Shown here: positions 28,311 through 39,920 of the stretch, piece after piece
Position numbering within the stretch: position 1 is the first letter of the stretch
How the letters are laid out: the number at the start of each line of letters is the position of its first letter
Assembly (NCBI RefSeq): GCF_014805685.1
Contig: NC_060901.1
Location: 25,269,405 to 25,333,404 of the forward strand
Length of the DNA stretch: 64,000 bases
Direction of reading: 5' to 3'
From: Silurus meridionalis
Taxonomy: Eukaryota; Chordata; Actinopteri; Siluriformes; Siluridae
Translations under genes and position numbers: made by a program
Notes under the pieces: generated by a model
The model's input: only the letters and a program-made list of their open reading frames with translations
Told to the model about the DNA's origin: nothing
Databases searched by the model: none

Positions 28311-29580
28311 ATAATGATAATTTGTGCATATTTAATCATGCATTTTCCACACTCTATATCCATTATATTATTTTTTTTTCATTTTCCCTTTCTTTTCACC
28401 CCTTCTTTCATTAGCTTCTAATGCATATTTACCTCCTGGGACGACTTGTTGGAACTTGTGTGCATCCCTCCTTGCCTTCCACTGTTCATACCCACAGGTC
28501 CTTCCTATTTCTCAGGACCTGACACCGTTGTTCTCTCAACTTTTTCTCCCCCAGCAAGTCGTTTTTAAATTTACTTTCTTCTCTAGGCTCCAACTTCGTC
28601 TACCAGCTTCACCTGCTCTTCCAGGCTTTAAAATATAAGTGTGACATGTGTATGCACGATTAAGGATGGTGATAATATAATGTCTGCTGCGCTTTTATAT
28701 ACATCTCTAACTAATTTTGCCTCTTTAGACATGGTTATATAATTTTTATGATCTCTCCTCATACACTGAGTTCTCTGTGAAGCTGAGTATTATACTATAT
28801 TAATGCTGAAAAAAATACCCTGTGTTTTCTAGCCTCGCTAATCCGCTTGTTGTTGTTAAAATTTTGCACACTCTGCAAAACTGCACCTGTTATTCTCTAA
28901 TACTATTCTCCAATAAACCGATCATACTCATCACAACTACCTTTATTTAGTTTTTATTATTGTGGTATTCTACTCTATTTTTATAACTCAAACTAGCTAC
29001 CTTTCTTGACAGCATTTTAACTTTGTTATTGTAATTGATGCTATCAAACAGGGCTGGAAACAACCTGCAAACAAAATGGCACACAGTAGGAGCTTACTCA
29101 GACAATTACACACAAGTAGCAGTGATAAGCTTTAATTTAAGACTTACACACTTTTCTCATACATATGTTCCTGTGACATTAGACTGCATACTCTTCTTGT
29201 TTAATGTACAGCTGTATAGTGTACTGTATCCACTTGTATTCATAGCCAACGTGTGTTACATCAGCAGTGTATCTTACTGCAACATGTACTGCAAACAAGT
29301 TCAACACAGAGATCACCATCAAATTTCCTGTACCCTCGTGTACCTGATCACTGAAACACAATTCTAACACCGATTCTGACTGAAACCAGATTCTGATTCA
29401 TTCTGATTCTGATTCAGCAAAAATTCTCAATCTGATTGATTCTAAATTTATTTGGCAAAAAAATTCTGAATAAAATGTTGGAAATGGAAAATAAACGACT
29501 TGTTGCTTCTTTATTTAAAATATTATTTTAATAAAAAAGTTTCTACTTTTCATGAAACAATATCTGTTATTTCTAATATT
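28311..29580. other. Duplicated flank without recognised gene
   Basis: This is nearly identical to about 46,460-47,800. It includes a pyrimidine-rich stretch with 'ttttctcccccagcaag' that resembles a splice acceptor but leads to no supported exon. About 29,165-29,440 is the flank found beside every SPRY exon. Confidence 0.55.
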
Positions 29581-29798
29581 TCATTTTTGATCACATAATC
29601 TAACTGTACCACAATAAGGCAGATAGAATCCAGCGTATAGAGGCTGAGTGAATGTGGTGTGGAGTCTGTGGAGGAGCTTCATCGTATCAGAGACGCTGTA
29701 GAAGGACAGAGTTCCTGCACTGTGATCCACATACACTCCTATTCTGGAGGATGATGAAACTTTCAGATCAGTCTTAATGTTGTTGTGATAGAAATAAA
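29581..29798 (-). pseudogene. Orphan SPRY 3' fragment
   Basis: The last about 70 codons of a SPRY exon ([18 protein letters not shown] to VRLCDQK and stop) are open and match the end of copy H's SPRY (47,820-48,025). Homology stops sharply at about 29,798 in the 'gttgtgatagaaat' region; the preceding sequence is unrelated. It lies downstream of the complete copy F and has no 5' exons of its own. Confidence 0.85.
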
Positions 29799-30836
29799 TA
29801 TGCAAATGTGCTCGATTGATCTTTCTGACAGCTTTTTTTTTTGGTATCCAAATGAGTCCAGCAATGATGTACGAATATGCAAATGAAATCATGACGACTT
29901 GCAAAGACCCTCTTAGCGGGTCTTAAACGTTCCCCTTAAAAATACTGCTTTACCGTGAGAGACATAAAAGCCGATATTTATACAAACATGACGGTTGAAC
30001 TCAATAACAGGTTCAATGTTATTATATTATTATTATATAACTAGAATACGGAAACCTTAAGATTATGCTAGCTGACTAGCAACAACAAGCGGGTGCGTTT
30101 CTTAAATTAACATTAATTAAAGCCCCTCCTTTATATAAATAATAAATATCCAAATTGACGTTTAACACCAGATATTTTGAGTCCACTACAATGTTTCTAG
30201 CAACACCGCCATTCTGGTTTAAAATTGGTATTTGGACAGGATTATAAAACAACATATAACTCTGTAATTTTCACATCCTGCATTAGATTTATATTTAGCG
30301 CTTTTATTACATTTCAAGTACAATTAAACAAAACTCATTACAGCACAACTGTCAGAAGGTTCAGGTTATAGGATCCGAGGCAGATGCAAAGAGAGCAGCG
30401 CGTGCAGAGCTGAATCGGGAAGTCGATTCATGGAGTCGATTCATGGAGCCGGAAAGGGAAAACAGGCGCGGTCGGGAAGCCGGAGGACAGAAAGGTTAGG
30501 ACAGAATCAGGTCAGAAACAAAAGGACAAACAAAACAGAGATATGCTGGAGCGTGATCAGGGCAAGCCTAAAGACAATCTGGCACTGTCTGGAGGATTCT
30601 GGCGTCCTTATAAGTGTTAGAAAATTAGACGCCATTTCCGTGCAGCTGGTTGGGAGGGGACGTGTCCTCGGTGATTGAGGCGGCAATGCCGGAAGTGCTC
30701 AATGATGGTGACGTGCACTTTGCCAGAAGACGAGGAAAAGATCTAACAAATGAACATTTTAATGACATTCTGAATGAAGCTTCACATACAAAAAACGTTG
30801 CTTATTTTAATTGAAACTTAGGGTACAAATGTTTTA
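29799..30836. other. Unassigned insertion between SPRY fragment and copy F
   Basis: This 1-kb segment is missing at the corresponding place in the second unit. It has two ATGCAAAT octamers near 29,809 and 29,877, a 'cgattcatgga(g)t' duplication near 30,423-30,445, and a final part (30,705-30,760) that matches the copy B flank in reverse. No coding frame is supported. Confidence 0.5.
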
Positions 30837-31440
30837 TTACGGATCACATAATCTCACAGTTGTTCTGTAAGAGTTCAGCCAGAATCCAGCGTATAGAGGC
30901 TGAGTGAATGTGGTGTGGAGTCTGTGGAGGAGCTTCATCGTATCAGAGACGCTGTAGAAGGACAGAGTTCCTGCACTGTGATCCACATACACTCCTATTC
31001 TGGAGGATGATGGAACTTTGAGATCAGTTTTAACTTTGTTGTGCCAGAAATTAACAGAAGAAGAAGAACACTGCAGACTCCAGGACTGATTGTTGCCTCC
31101 AAACCAACACTCATCACCCCATCCTTTCCTTCTGATATCTTTATATGAGACTGATATGAACACATAACCATCACTGCTCCACTCCACCTCCCAGTAACAG
31201 CGTCCACACACACTCTCTTTACTCAACACCTGACAGTAGGAGTTAAATCTCTCTGGATGATCAGAGTACGGCTGCTTTGTCCCACTGTGTGTCACCACTT
31301 TGTTCTTCTCAGACAGAATGAGGTAATAATTTACTGTGTTGGGATCCAGAGTCAGATCACAGAAATCTAAACACATGAACAATGGAAATGTGTCAGATAT
31401 TAAAAATATATTAAAACTTATACTGAAGATGGAGAGTGAG

Positions 31441-31499
<59 letters not shown>

Positions 31500-32421
31500 A
31501 CGTACAGTACAGAAAATCTTCTCTGCTCTTTGGTTCTGAGGGTAAAATCATCTGAACTGCTGCAGCTGTGGAGAAACAGGAGACATATTTTGATGAAGGA
31601 AATGAGCTGCTTTGGTAATTAATCACTACTGAATAAATGTTATGAATGAATGATGTTGTTTATGTGACTTATGAACTCTGTCACTCTCTCTTTGTAAGAA
31701 AGGAGGAATAAATGTATGTGTGTCCTTTATTAATAGTTGAGTAGCTGAAAACACTATAAATACAGGAGTAATAAGTGTAACTGCATCTAATGATCATTCC
31801 AGTGGAGAAGAACAATAACAGTAAGTTCATATAATCATATAAAATCATTATTGTGTGTTTTGGGGAAATGTTTCTGTCTCTCGTCATCATGCTGCAGGAA
31901 AGTAAAGATTCCCAGCAGGACAATTTCTCTCACCATGTTCATGAATTATGATGAATTTCTCCTGGCAGAGTTCCTCAAATCTCTTTTTCAGATCAGAGAC
32001 TGATTTCCTCACTCTATCAAATGAGAGATGTTGATGGACAGTGATGCTGGGTGAGTCCTCACATCCAGAAGATACACTGAGAGACTGGAAACTCTACAGA
32101 GAGAAAGAAAAACATCATGGAGAAGGAGAAAGGTGGAGAAATATACATGTGACTATATAGACTATACACACTTTGTGTTACCTGGAGGAAATGGATGTGA
32201 TCGTGTGTGTGTGAAAGCTGCTCCAGCTCAGTGATTCTCCTCTGAAGATCAGAAATCTCCTGCTCCAGTTGCTCCAGGAGTCGTTCAGCTCGACTCAGTT
32301 CAGCCTTCTCCTGATCTCTGATCAGCTCCGTCACCTCCGAGCGCTTTTTCTCCATGGAGCTGATCATCTCAGTAAAGATCTTCTCACTGTCATCTACTGC
32401 TGTCTGTGCACTGAGCTGTTA

Positions 32422-32472
<51 letters not shown>

Positions 32473-32862
32473 TACTGGGACTCTAAATGACTCGATGTCT
32501 ATGTTGTGTGTGTTTCTAGGAGCAGCTCCGTCTCTGCTCACTGCTCACCTTTATAATGTTCACAGCCTGTTTCAGCTCCTGCACCTTCTTCTGCTTCTCC
32601 TGGATTCTCTGCTGGAATTTCATCTGCTCCTCCTTCAGCTGAGTCTGTAAACAGTTATAGTTATTTAGATATTATTATTCTCCTGCATCTCCCCCTGCTT
32701 TATACATGAGCTCTCACACACACACGGCTAATGTTGTTCTAACTGTCATAGGAGAAATCAAGTCCAGTTATACTGATACACACGACCTAGTGACCTTCAA
32801 ACATGGCTGTCACGGACTACAGACTTTAGACCTCAAGCACATTCCAATGCTCTCTCTCTCTT

Positions 32863-32928
<66 letters not shown>

Positions 32929-33524
32929 GTTTTTCAGATCGTTCTGCTGCAGCTGCAACTGTGTCATGTCCTCTGTGTTCATGCATCGTACACAGATAAC
33001 AGATGAAGCTTTGGTCGGTACGACAGTAGATCTCCAGGACTTTATCATGCTCAGAGCAGATCTTCTCTTGTAGATTTCAGAGGCTTGATTAACTTGTGCT
33101 TCTTCCAGGAAGGAACTTCATAATGAGGTTTCAGATGAGTTTCACAAAAGGAGGCCAGACACATCAGACACGACTTGACGGCTTTGTGTTTCCTCCCGCT
33201 ACAGAAATCACATTCCACATCTCCAGGTCCAGCGTAACAGTGAGCAGGAGAAGCAGCTCGGACTTCAGTCTTCTTCAGTTTCTCCACCACTTCAGCCAGC
33301 ATGTTGTTTCTGTGTAGAACAGGCCTTGGAGTGAACGTGTGTCTGCACTGAGGACAGCTGTAGACCCCCTTCTGATCCTCCTGATCCCAGCAGTCATTAA
33401 TACACACCTTACAGAAACTGTGACCACACGGGGTAGTCACTGGATCCTTCAGGAGATCCAGACACACTGGACAGCTGAACTGATCCACTGAAAGCTGATC
33501 TACTGAAATACTGGCCTCTGCCAT
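30837..33524 (-). pseudogene. finTRIM-like copy F, frameshifted in B-box2
   Basis: Exons on the minus strand: 32927-33524, 32549-32644, 32182-32415, 31934-32093, 31506-31565, 30837-31366. Exon 1 is 598 nt where the closest paralog H has 600. Two single-base deletions lie within about 15 nt (near 33,078 and 33,088, in 'gatttcagaggcttgatt'). The frame ends at 33,051 after KKHKLIKPL, before B-box2. The four following exons and the SPRY ([17 protein letters not shown]) have no lesion. Either a recent pseudogene or assembly error in a repeated region. The intact form would resemble copy H N-terminally and carry its own SPRY loops. An ISRE precedes the ATG. Confidence 0.78.
32869..32926 (-). repeat. 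(GT)n at the intron-1 splice donor of copy F
   Basis: The GT tract begins directly after the AAACAG exon end on the minus strand and is longer than in copies B, D and E. Confidence 0.9.
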
Positions 33525-33580
33525 TTTAATAAACTCACCCACAGACACAGAGAGAAACAGTGCAGGAAGGAGACTCTTTG

Positions 33581-33614
33581 AGTTTCTTTTTCTCCGAAGT
33601 GAGAAGTCACTTCC
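33581..33614 (-). promoter_or_regulatory. ISRE and ETS site upstream of copy F
   Basis: Minus-strand 33594-33581 is GAGAAAAAGAAACT, an exact ISRE consensus match. GGAAGT is at 33614-33609. Identical to the copy H arrangement. Confidence 0.7.
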
Positions 33615-34256
33615 TGGTTGTGTAACAGAGGAGGAGCACAAAAACAGAGCTCATGACCTTCCGCTTTTAACCGTTTCATTAACAAAATAGTTTTAGAGCA
33701 AAAGAAAACCAAACCACATTCAATTGTAGATTTGTTGGTGCACAACTTACATCCAATTCCCAAAGCATTTATTCACAATGAGAAACTTTTACACACAAAC
33801 AATGAACTGATATAATTATATCTCACAAAGATGAGTTTTTATAAAGATAAATACTTACTTTAAGAACAACCGGCTCAAATCTTACACCACAATTACCACA
33901 ACTGGCACATAGCAATGTAATTAACACAATGTAGTGATGCACTACATCTACATGATTATGCTACAGAGTAGAAAGATACTCTCTTTTTTTTTTCCCCAGG
34001 TAGGAGACTTTCTTCTTTCTCCTGCCAGAATTGAACATCCCAAACAATTCCAGCATATACTCCTCAGCATGGGATTGAAAATACAAGTTGCGTCTATGCC
34101 ATTACCAGTGCTAGATGATTAACTAGTTTTTTGTTGTTAGCAATTTATATTGTACAATGCAATTCAGCCACTGCAGTTTAGTTGCTAAAGTCCCAAAACA
34201 ATGTATAAAAACTTCTATCCACTATTGTTAGTGTTAAGATGGGCCTCACACTGGTT
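33615..34256. repeat. Segmental duplication, right end of unit 1
   Basis: This matches 50,605-51,274 apart from substitutions and one indel of about 27 bp. Homology ends at 'gggcctcacactggtt'. Beyond this point unit 1 runs into a retroviral gag-like region and unit 2 into different sequence. No gene seen. Confidence 0.8.
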
Positions 34257-37250
34257 TCTCATCATGTGATTGGGATCTTGGCAGTTCCAGCATCTTGCTC
34301 CTCTCGGTGGTTGATAATTTCTTGGTCTTGGTTGAAACATTCCTCCTCTTCCTCTGCCTCTTTCTTGTCCCCACCCTCCGTTTTGTTGATTTGTTGGATA
34401 GGCCATCATTGTTTGTCCCACAGGCATTAGTTGCTGATTTCCTTGATCTGGTGTGGTTTGACCAGCTGGATCCTGCTGCGCCGGTCGTTGGTGCCATCAT
34501 GACTGCTGCTTGTTTAGCTGAAATTTTCTCTTCTTTGCGTTTTTCTTGATTTTCTTGTTTGCTCCGTGTTAGCTCTCCGAGCTGTGCTTTGTGCAGCAAT
34601 GTTATTAAATCTTCTGCTGCTTGTTTAGTTGCTTCCTTCTTTTTCCTATGCATTTCCACAGCATGTGTGACATTTGCCTGGAAAGATGCCCAGGGCATGG
34701 CATTAAGCCCTACAACTGATTCAAGCTTCTCTTGTACTTCACTTGGAAGTGCCCTCTTCACCATTATCCTGAACAATGTGATGTTAGCCGTTGTCTCATC
34801 CCATGCTGACCCCATCTCTTCAGCCCAAGCTTTCTGTAACCTAAGGATGAAGGCAGCAGCTCCCTTTTTTCCGTCTATTTTCAGGTTTTCCACCTTGGTT
34901 GGATCAGATTGAGTTGGGTATGCGGCTCGAAGTGCGTTCCATACGTCATTTCCTTTCGATCCAAATGACCAGCGATCATACCTTTGATTTTTCTCCTAGT
35001 TGTGCTTGATCCAATATTTCTATCATTTTAGCTTTTCCCAATGACTGTGTCAAAATTGCCTTGATATCTCCCATGGCCAGCATCTGACCCATAGTTTGTT
35101 CTTCAAAACGTGTTATCCATCTTTGTGCTCCTTCACATATGTTAGGCAGTCTGCGTATCAGTCCCGTAAGATCCATGAATGACCATGGTGTGTATATTGG
35201 TTCTGTTCCTTTTATAATGACTGGCATTTGCAAAGGTTTTTGGTGTTTGGGACTTATCTCTTCTTCTTCTTCCGTGTCTTCCTCTTCATCATCGTGATTC
35301 CTTCTCTGTACTTGTGACCTTGTTATCCTGCGTTCGTGTGGAAAATCCATTATCGTTTCTCTTGTTGTTTTCCGACTTTTCTCTCTCCCATTCTTTACAC
35401 TGTTTTTTGGCTGATTCATTGATAGTTGAAGTTCTAGCTTATCAAGATATTGTTGGCATTGGTCCATTGTTTCCATGCTTTTCTGTTCTGCTCTCTGCAT
35501 CTCTGCCTTGAGTTGGGCGTTTTCGTGTTGGTATAGCTTCACCTTTAATTGATGATTTTCACCTGTCACTTTTGTTATGATCTCCTTTGTATGGTCCATT
35601 TCCCTTCGAGTGTCTTTTAGAATCTCTTCCATTCTCTCTATCCTCTCTTGGGTGTTTGCCAGTTCTTGTCTGTTTGCTGCATTCTCTCCTTCATGAAGCG
35701 TCATTTCTTCTTGCAGAGTTTTCACCTCCGTGTGCAGTGGATCACTTTTCCGTGGCATTTTGGGTGTCATTTCCAATATTCCGTGAACATGCACTTTTTC
35801 CCCTCTTTCTGGGTTCAGGACAACAAACTCTTCTTCATCCCTGCATTCTTCTCCTGAGTTCAAATCTTCTTTACTTACATTCTTGTTTCTGATGTCTGGA
35901 AGAGATGTGGCTTTGCTTAATCTTTTTGTACCTTAGGGTGCTTTCACACCTTACATGCCTTCGTGGTTGCTTTTTCTGGCGATGTCTTTGATTCTGGTTA
36001 TACTCGGGTGGTTCTAGTTCCTCTCGCTCTCTCTCCCATTCTTCAGGTGCGATATCTAGATCATAATCATGTTCATAGTCATAGCTTTCTTCATTGCTGC
36101 TTTCTTCATCATCTCCCTCCTCCTCATCAGGATTCTCTAATAGCACTCTGTTTGTTTGTCTTGTTCTTCCCTTGTTTATCTTGTTATCTGAAGCTGGGAG
36201 TTCCATCCTCCCTTTAATCCGTCCTCCTGTTATGTCTAGTTGTATGTCATGATATTCTTTCTTTTTTTCTATTACTGGGTAGATGCCAGTTACCTCATGC
36301 TTCTTTACTTCAGAAAAAAACACCGCCATATTAGCCATATCTGGCCCTTTTCCCTCTTTACTTCCTATTCCCTTCTCTGTCCTTTCTCTGTGTGCTTTTA
36401 GCATTTCCCCTCATGTTCAAACCACTCAATGATGTCTAATTTCCTTCTTGTCTTTTCCTTTTTTCATTTCTCCCCAATATCTTATTGGGGAGAATTAAAT
36501 GTTTCCTCTTCTGGCCACTGCAGATCCCCAGTTGTCAGGTCTTTCCATTTTTTCATGTATGTTTTGATCTCCTTTTCAGCCCCTTTATGCCTTAAATTGA
36601 TCACATCCACAGGTGTGATTGTGGATTCCTCCGCACTCATGATGCACCCTTGTCTCGCTCTGTGTGCCTCTCTACGGTGGCCTGGGTTTTCTATTTTTCG
36701 CAGACCACTTTAGATAGACGTTTATCCGTCTCACTGTTTTACAAGGTCGTTTTGGATTTTTGCGGCTCTTCCATTTAACGAGTTGATTTTATCGACCAGA
36801 ATTGAGGTAGCTGCACCTCTTTCCCACAACACCTCTCTAGGTTCTACTACAACAGTTGCTGTCAGTCCCGAGCAATAATTAGATTGTTCGGGTACTTCTG
36901 CATTTAATTCTATCAATGGTTCCTCGTCTTCACTATTTGGGTCTGCTATGAAATCAAACAGGTGTATCACTGCTTGACCAGGTTTAGGGGCTTCCACTAG
37001 GGTGCGCAATACTGGGCTTAACAGTTGGGGTTTCCAGATGCTTTTTATTTTTTTCATACCAGTCTTCCTCTGGGAATATCTGGTGTAACACATCTATGCC
37101 ATGTAAACGTGTAATAGCCCACAATTGATCTTGTATCTGCTTCTCTGTCTGTCTCCTCTCTATACCGTTTCTATCTTTATATGTCCTTTCGTCCCAAAAA
37201 TGAGTTCTAAATCCGTTCGTTTCTGTCTTTATGTCAAATCCATACATTAT
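34246..37250 (-). mobile_element. Endogenous retrovirus remnant: gag-like region, broken
   Basis: Successive minus-strand frames run from 37,247 to 34,246. They are an N-terminal part (37,247-36,731, two frames), a short frame starting at 36,640 and stopped at 36,482, an acidic part (36,404-35,871, DEEEGDDEESSNEE), a coiled-coil part followed by capsid-like PWSFMDLTGLIRRLP (35,863-34,976), and a capsid C-terminal part (34,893 on, FILRLQKAWAEEMG). Last comes a nucleocapsid-like Arg/Gly-rich stretch with a CWNC...H zinc knuckle. Homology with the duplicated flank begins inside that knuckle, so pol and env are absent at this edge. Frameshifts between segments make it non-functional. The order fits an orthoretroviral or related Gag; the genus is not assigned. 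Confidence 0.7.
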
Positions 37251-37311
37251 TTTGCTATATTCCTTTTATTTTATTTATTTAGTTGTTTCTTCGTTTGTTC
37301 GCACTGTGTGT

Positions 37312-37315
37312 GTAC

Positions 37316-37356
<41 letters not shown>

Positions 37357-37369
37357 TGTGTGTGTGTGT
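37312..37369 (+). repeat. (TG)n microsatellite
   Basis: An interrupted GT tract upstream of the gag-like frames, followed by GC-rich 'cgtgcgcctatgcgcatgcg'. Confidence 0.95.
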
Positions 37370-37749
37370 CAGCGAGCGAACACTATGTGTGTGCTATGCT
37401 CCGTGCGCCTATGCGCATGCGCGCCCCTCTGTGTGCGTGCGTGTATACAATGCTATTTTATTAATAATACCGATATGCAAATAATATGAGTATAATTACA
37501 ATCTCAGCATCTTCCCAATCAGCGCAAGCAAACAGCAAGCAATAGCAAAAACACAAGCATACATATAAATTCACAGGCGAAACATCAGCACACATAGAAA
37601 CACAATTTTCAATCCAGCTTTCACAACCACGCTTTTCACAAACAATATGACAATAAAGCTTTGACACAACTGCAGTTAACACAACGTACATGTACACACG
37701 GCCATCACTTCATCTCAGTAATCTCAATACCTTCTCAATAACTCAAATA

Positions 37750-38600
37750 ACCTCGGGTCTCACCCCGTACTCGTTACGGTGACTCTCCCAGCCTTTACTC
37801 TTATACTAGCAACTCACGACCTTTTAAATGTACCCTTTCCACACCAGGTTACGAATCTGGATCCCCTAGTAAAGACCTATGGTATCTTTCCTGTTTTTAG
37901 ACCATATGAGAAGTGTTATCTTCTCACACCGGGACTTGAACCCGAAGGCTTCACCTTTGGGTTTACACGATTTCGGTCTACATAGTCTGCAACCTATTAG
38001 ACCATATGGAAAGTCTGACGGACTAAGGTACACATAATTAGCCGTAGTTCTACGTGGGTCCCACCCTGCGTCTTTATACGCAGAGACTCTCCAACTCACA
38101 ACTTATTCACGTGGGTCCCACCCTGCGTCTTTATACGCAGTGACTCTCCACCTCACAATTTTATTTCACATTTGCTTGTTCTCATCCAACACTAGTTTTT
38201 TTCCCACCCAATAGTTCTTTGACCCTAGGCCAGCAGTCTATACCCTCCCCGGGGCCGGCAACCTCATGGGCATACAGTTACTAATCACAGACTTTGAGTA
38301 TAACAGGTGTCTGCTTACCTTTTTCTATGAATCTTGTTGCCAGCGGCTGCAGCCCACAGGATGCTCGGTCCCCTGTTCAGGTTTTCGACCTTTGCGCTGA
38401 CCTTTAGGGCCCCACGTAGCCCTAATGCTACTTGCTATCCTACTTTTATTGAATGTAGCTATATCAGTGTATTAGATTGTCTGTTTACATGTGCTTGACT
38501 ATATTACTCTAATTTGATAATTGCACGTGCCCAGGTTATACTTTATTTGTGCATTCTGAACTGATTGTTACATAGTGTGTAGAATCTTCTCTTGAATGTG
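37750..38600. repeat. Retroviral leader/LTR-like repeats
   Basis: Two tandem copies of a roughly 47-bp unit (cacgtgggtcccaccctgcg... at about 38,053 and 38,109) and a twice-used 'ttagaccatatg' (about 37,903 and 38,000) are visible. 'ccgggacttgaacccg' at about 37,928-37,943 looks like the complement of a tRNA T-arm. The position just 5' of the gag-like frames fits a leader or LTR with primer-binding region, but LTR borders cannot be fixed. No cloverleaf tRNA could be folded by eye. Confidence 0.4.
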
Positions 38601-38694
38601 TGTTATTCTTGCATGCACCTCGCAGTTTATGCTTTTGTCACTGTGATTTTACCCTGTTTAACATCTTATCTCTGTTGGTCTCTTTTACTCAGCT

Positions 38695-39153
38695 CCATCA
38701 CGCAGACGTTCTGGAACATTTCCTAAGAGTGGTCTTCGCAGACAATATCGCCAATTCCAGCTCTCCTTACTTGCTACTGAGATTGCTCGATTTATCGAAC
38801 ATCTTTCTAGCCCAACTGTTCCAGAGAATCCCTGTTTACCTCCTCGCATCGTGCAGAGCACCTCTACGCGTGACATGAGCACACAGACCTCACCTGACCT
38901 CTCTGCTACCTTTAATCAACAGACCCAAACTTATGATGACGACTTGGGATGGCACCTGCTTCCTGAAACAATACCACAGTTTTCTCCCTGTCCCTCATGC
39001 TGGTCTCCCACTGATTATTCTCCTACTTCTCTGGTCGCTCTGCCCGGTTACCTTGCTCCTATGCCCTCGCCTGACTCTGAGCCAAAATACTCCTTCATGT
39101 CTTCTGCAGCTGCAGAAGCCCACAAGCTTTTCTATCCCAATAAACATGCTTAA
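38695..39153 (+). CDS. Unassigned ORF behind a splice acceptor, plus strand
   Basis: I do not recognise the protein. A pyrimidine-rich acceptor (ggtctcttttactcag, ending about 38,694) opens a frame without stops to TAA at 39,153, about 150 residues. It starts Arg-rich (RRRSGTFPKSGLRRQYRQ), then a hydrophobic-helical part (LSLLATEIARFIEHL), then Ser/Thr/Pro/Gln-rich acidic sequence. The first ATG in frame is at 38,851. An AATAAA overlaps the stop region (about 39,138). This resembles a terminal exon of a spliced gene. It lies beyond the leader of the minus-strand gag-like remnant, in opposite orientation, so it may belong to a second element or a host gene. No upstream exon identified. Confidence 0.4.
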   Translation, partial: PSRRRSGTFPKSGLRRQYRQFQLSLLATEIARFIEHLSSPTVPENPCLPPRIVQSTSTRDMSTQTSPDLSATFNQQTQTYDDDLGWHLLPETIPQFSPCPSCWSPTDYSPTSLVALPGYLAPMPSPDSEPKYSFMSSAAAEAHKLFYPNKHA

Positions 39154-39640
39154 CCTCCCTCAATGCTGTCTTTGTTCTTTGTCTATTCAACACACTCATA
39201 ACATCAGTCAGACTCTATTCTACTCACACACATAAATGCCTTATTATTACTTTTTTATTTACTTAGACTTGGTGTAAATAGAGGCTTGATTAACATATAG
39301 GCTACATAGGTTTTATCAAACTACTTCTATTGTATCTAATATGTTCTTCATTGATTATTAGGTTAATTTTGTTGGATTAATATTAGTTTGATTATAACAC
39401 ACGCTAGATAAGGTTGATTAAAATATTTTTCTCGACAGTACCAGTGCCAACTGGATCCCACTACATGTGGAGTTTTGACTTTGGACCTCCTGGAGTGTTT
39501 AAAGGCTCTGGCATGGAGAAGCTGATGTTGGTTCTGTGATGATCGCAAATGTTAAGCTATTTTATGAGTTGCTTATTAGCTCTTATAACCACAAATGACA
39601 GTGTAAGACTGTAGAAATAACATTACTCATAATCACACAC
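39154..39640. other. No gene seen
   Basis: AT-rich spacer without a supported frame between the unassigned ORF and the next retroposon tail. Confidence 0.5.
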
Positions 39641-39920
39641 TCCAGTGCTCATGTTAGTTCTCACTCTCCAGTGTTCTGTAGTGTTTAAAGTCTATAATCA
39701 CACTCTTGATGTCACCCAGATGAGGATGAGGTTCCCTTTAAATCTGGATTCTCTCAAGGTTTCTTCCTAATGACGTCTAAGGGGGTTTTTCTTGTCTCAG
39801 TCACCACGGCTGCGCATCAGGGATAAATACACATCGTTCACCTTCACTGATAAATTCTGTAAAGCTGCTTTGAGACAATGTCGTGAAAAGCGCAATAGAA
39901 ATAAACTTGACTTGACTTTA
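39640..39920 (+). repeat. SINE/LINE 3'-tail repeat, copy 3
   Basis: It has the same order of blocks as 1,255-1,500 (gttctcactctccagtgttc, ggtttcttcctaatgacgtc, gtaaagctgctttgagacaa, aataaacttgacttgac). It is inserted directly before the finTRIM 3'-flank sequence. Confidence 0.7.

Larger units (their letters stand above)
24203..29798. repeat. Segmental duplication unit 1, left part
   Basis: This is nearly identical to about 42,373-48,025, covering exon 1 of copies E/G, the flank, a LINE and the 3' part of a SPRY exon. Differences are scattered substitutions and small indels, for example a roughly 65-bp segment present at about 46,581-46,650 and absent at 28,410. Within 24,850-26,535 no gene is recognised. 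Confidence 0.85.

Noticed and set aside
29035..29367. A 110-residue frame, duplicated at 47,260-47,592
   Set aside because: It lies in the flank repeat, carries no recognisable domain, and its duplication is explained by the segmental duplication.
35314..36217. Plus-strand frames over the gag-like region (35,314-35,511, 35,587-35,892, 35,963-36,217)
   Set aside because: They are antisense to the acidic and coiled-coil Gag-like frames and have the Phe/Leu/Ser-rich look of such shadows.
37915..37990. A tRNA gene
   Set aside because: Only a T-arm-like segment is present; acceptor stem, D-arm and anticodon arm could not be paired.
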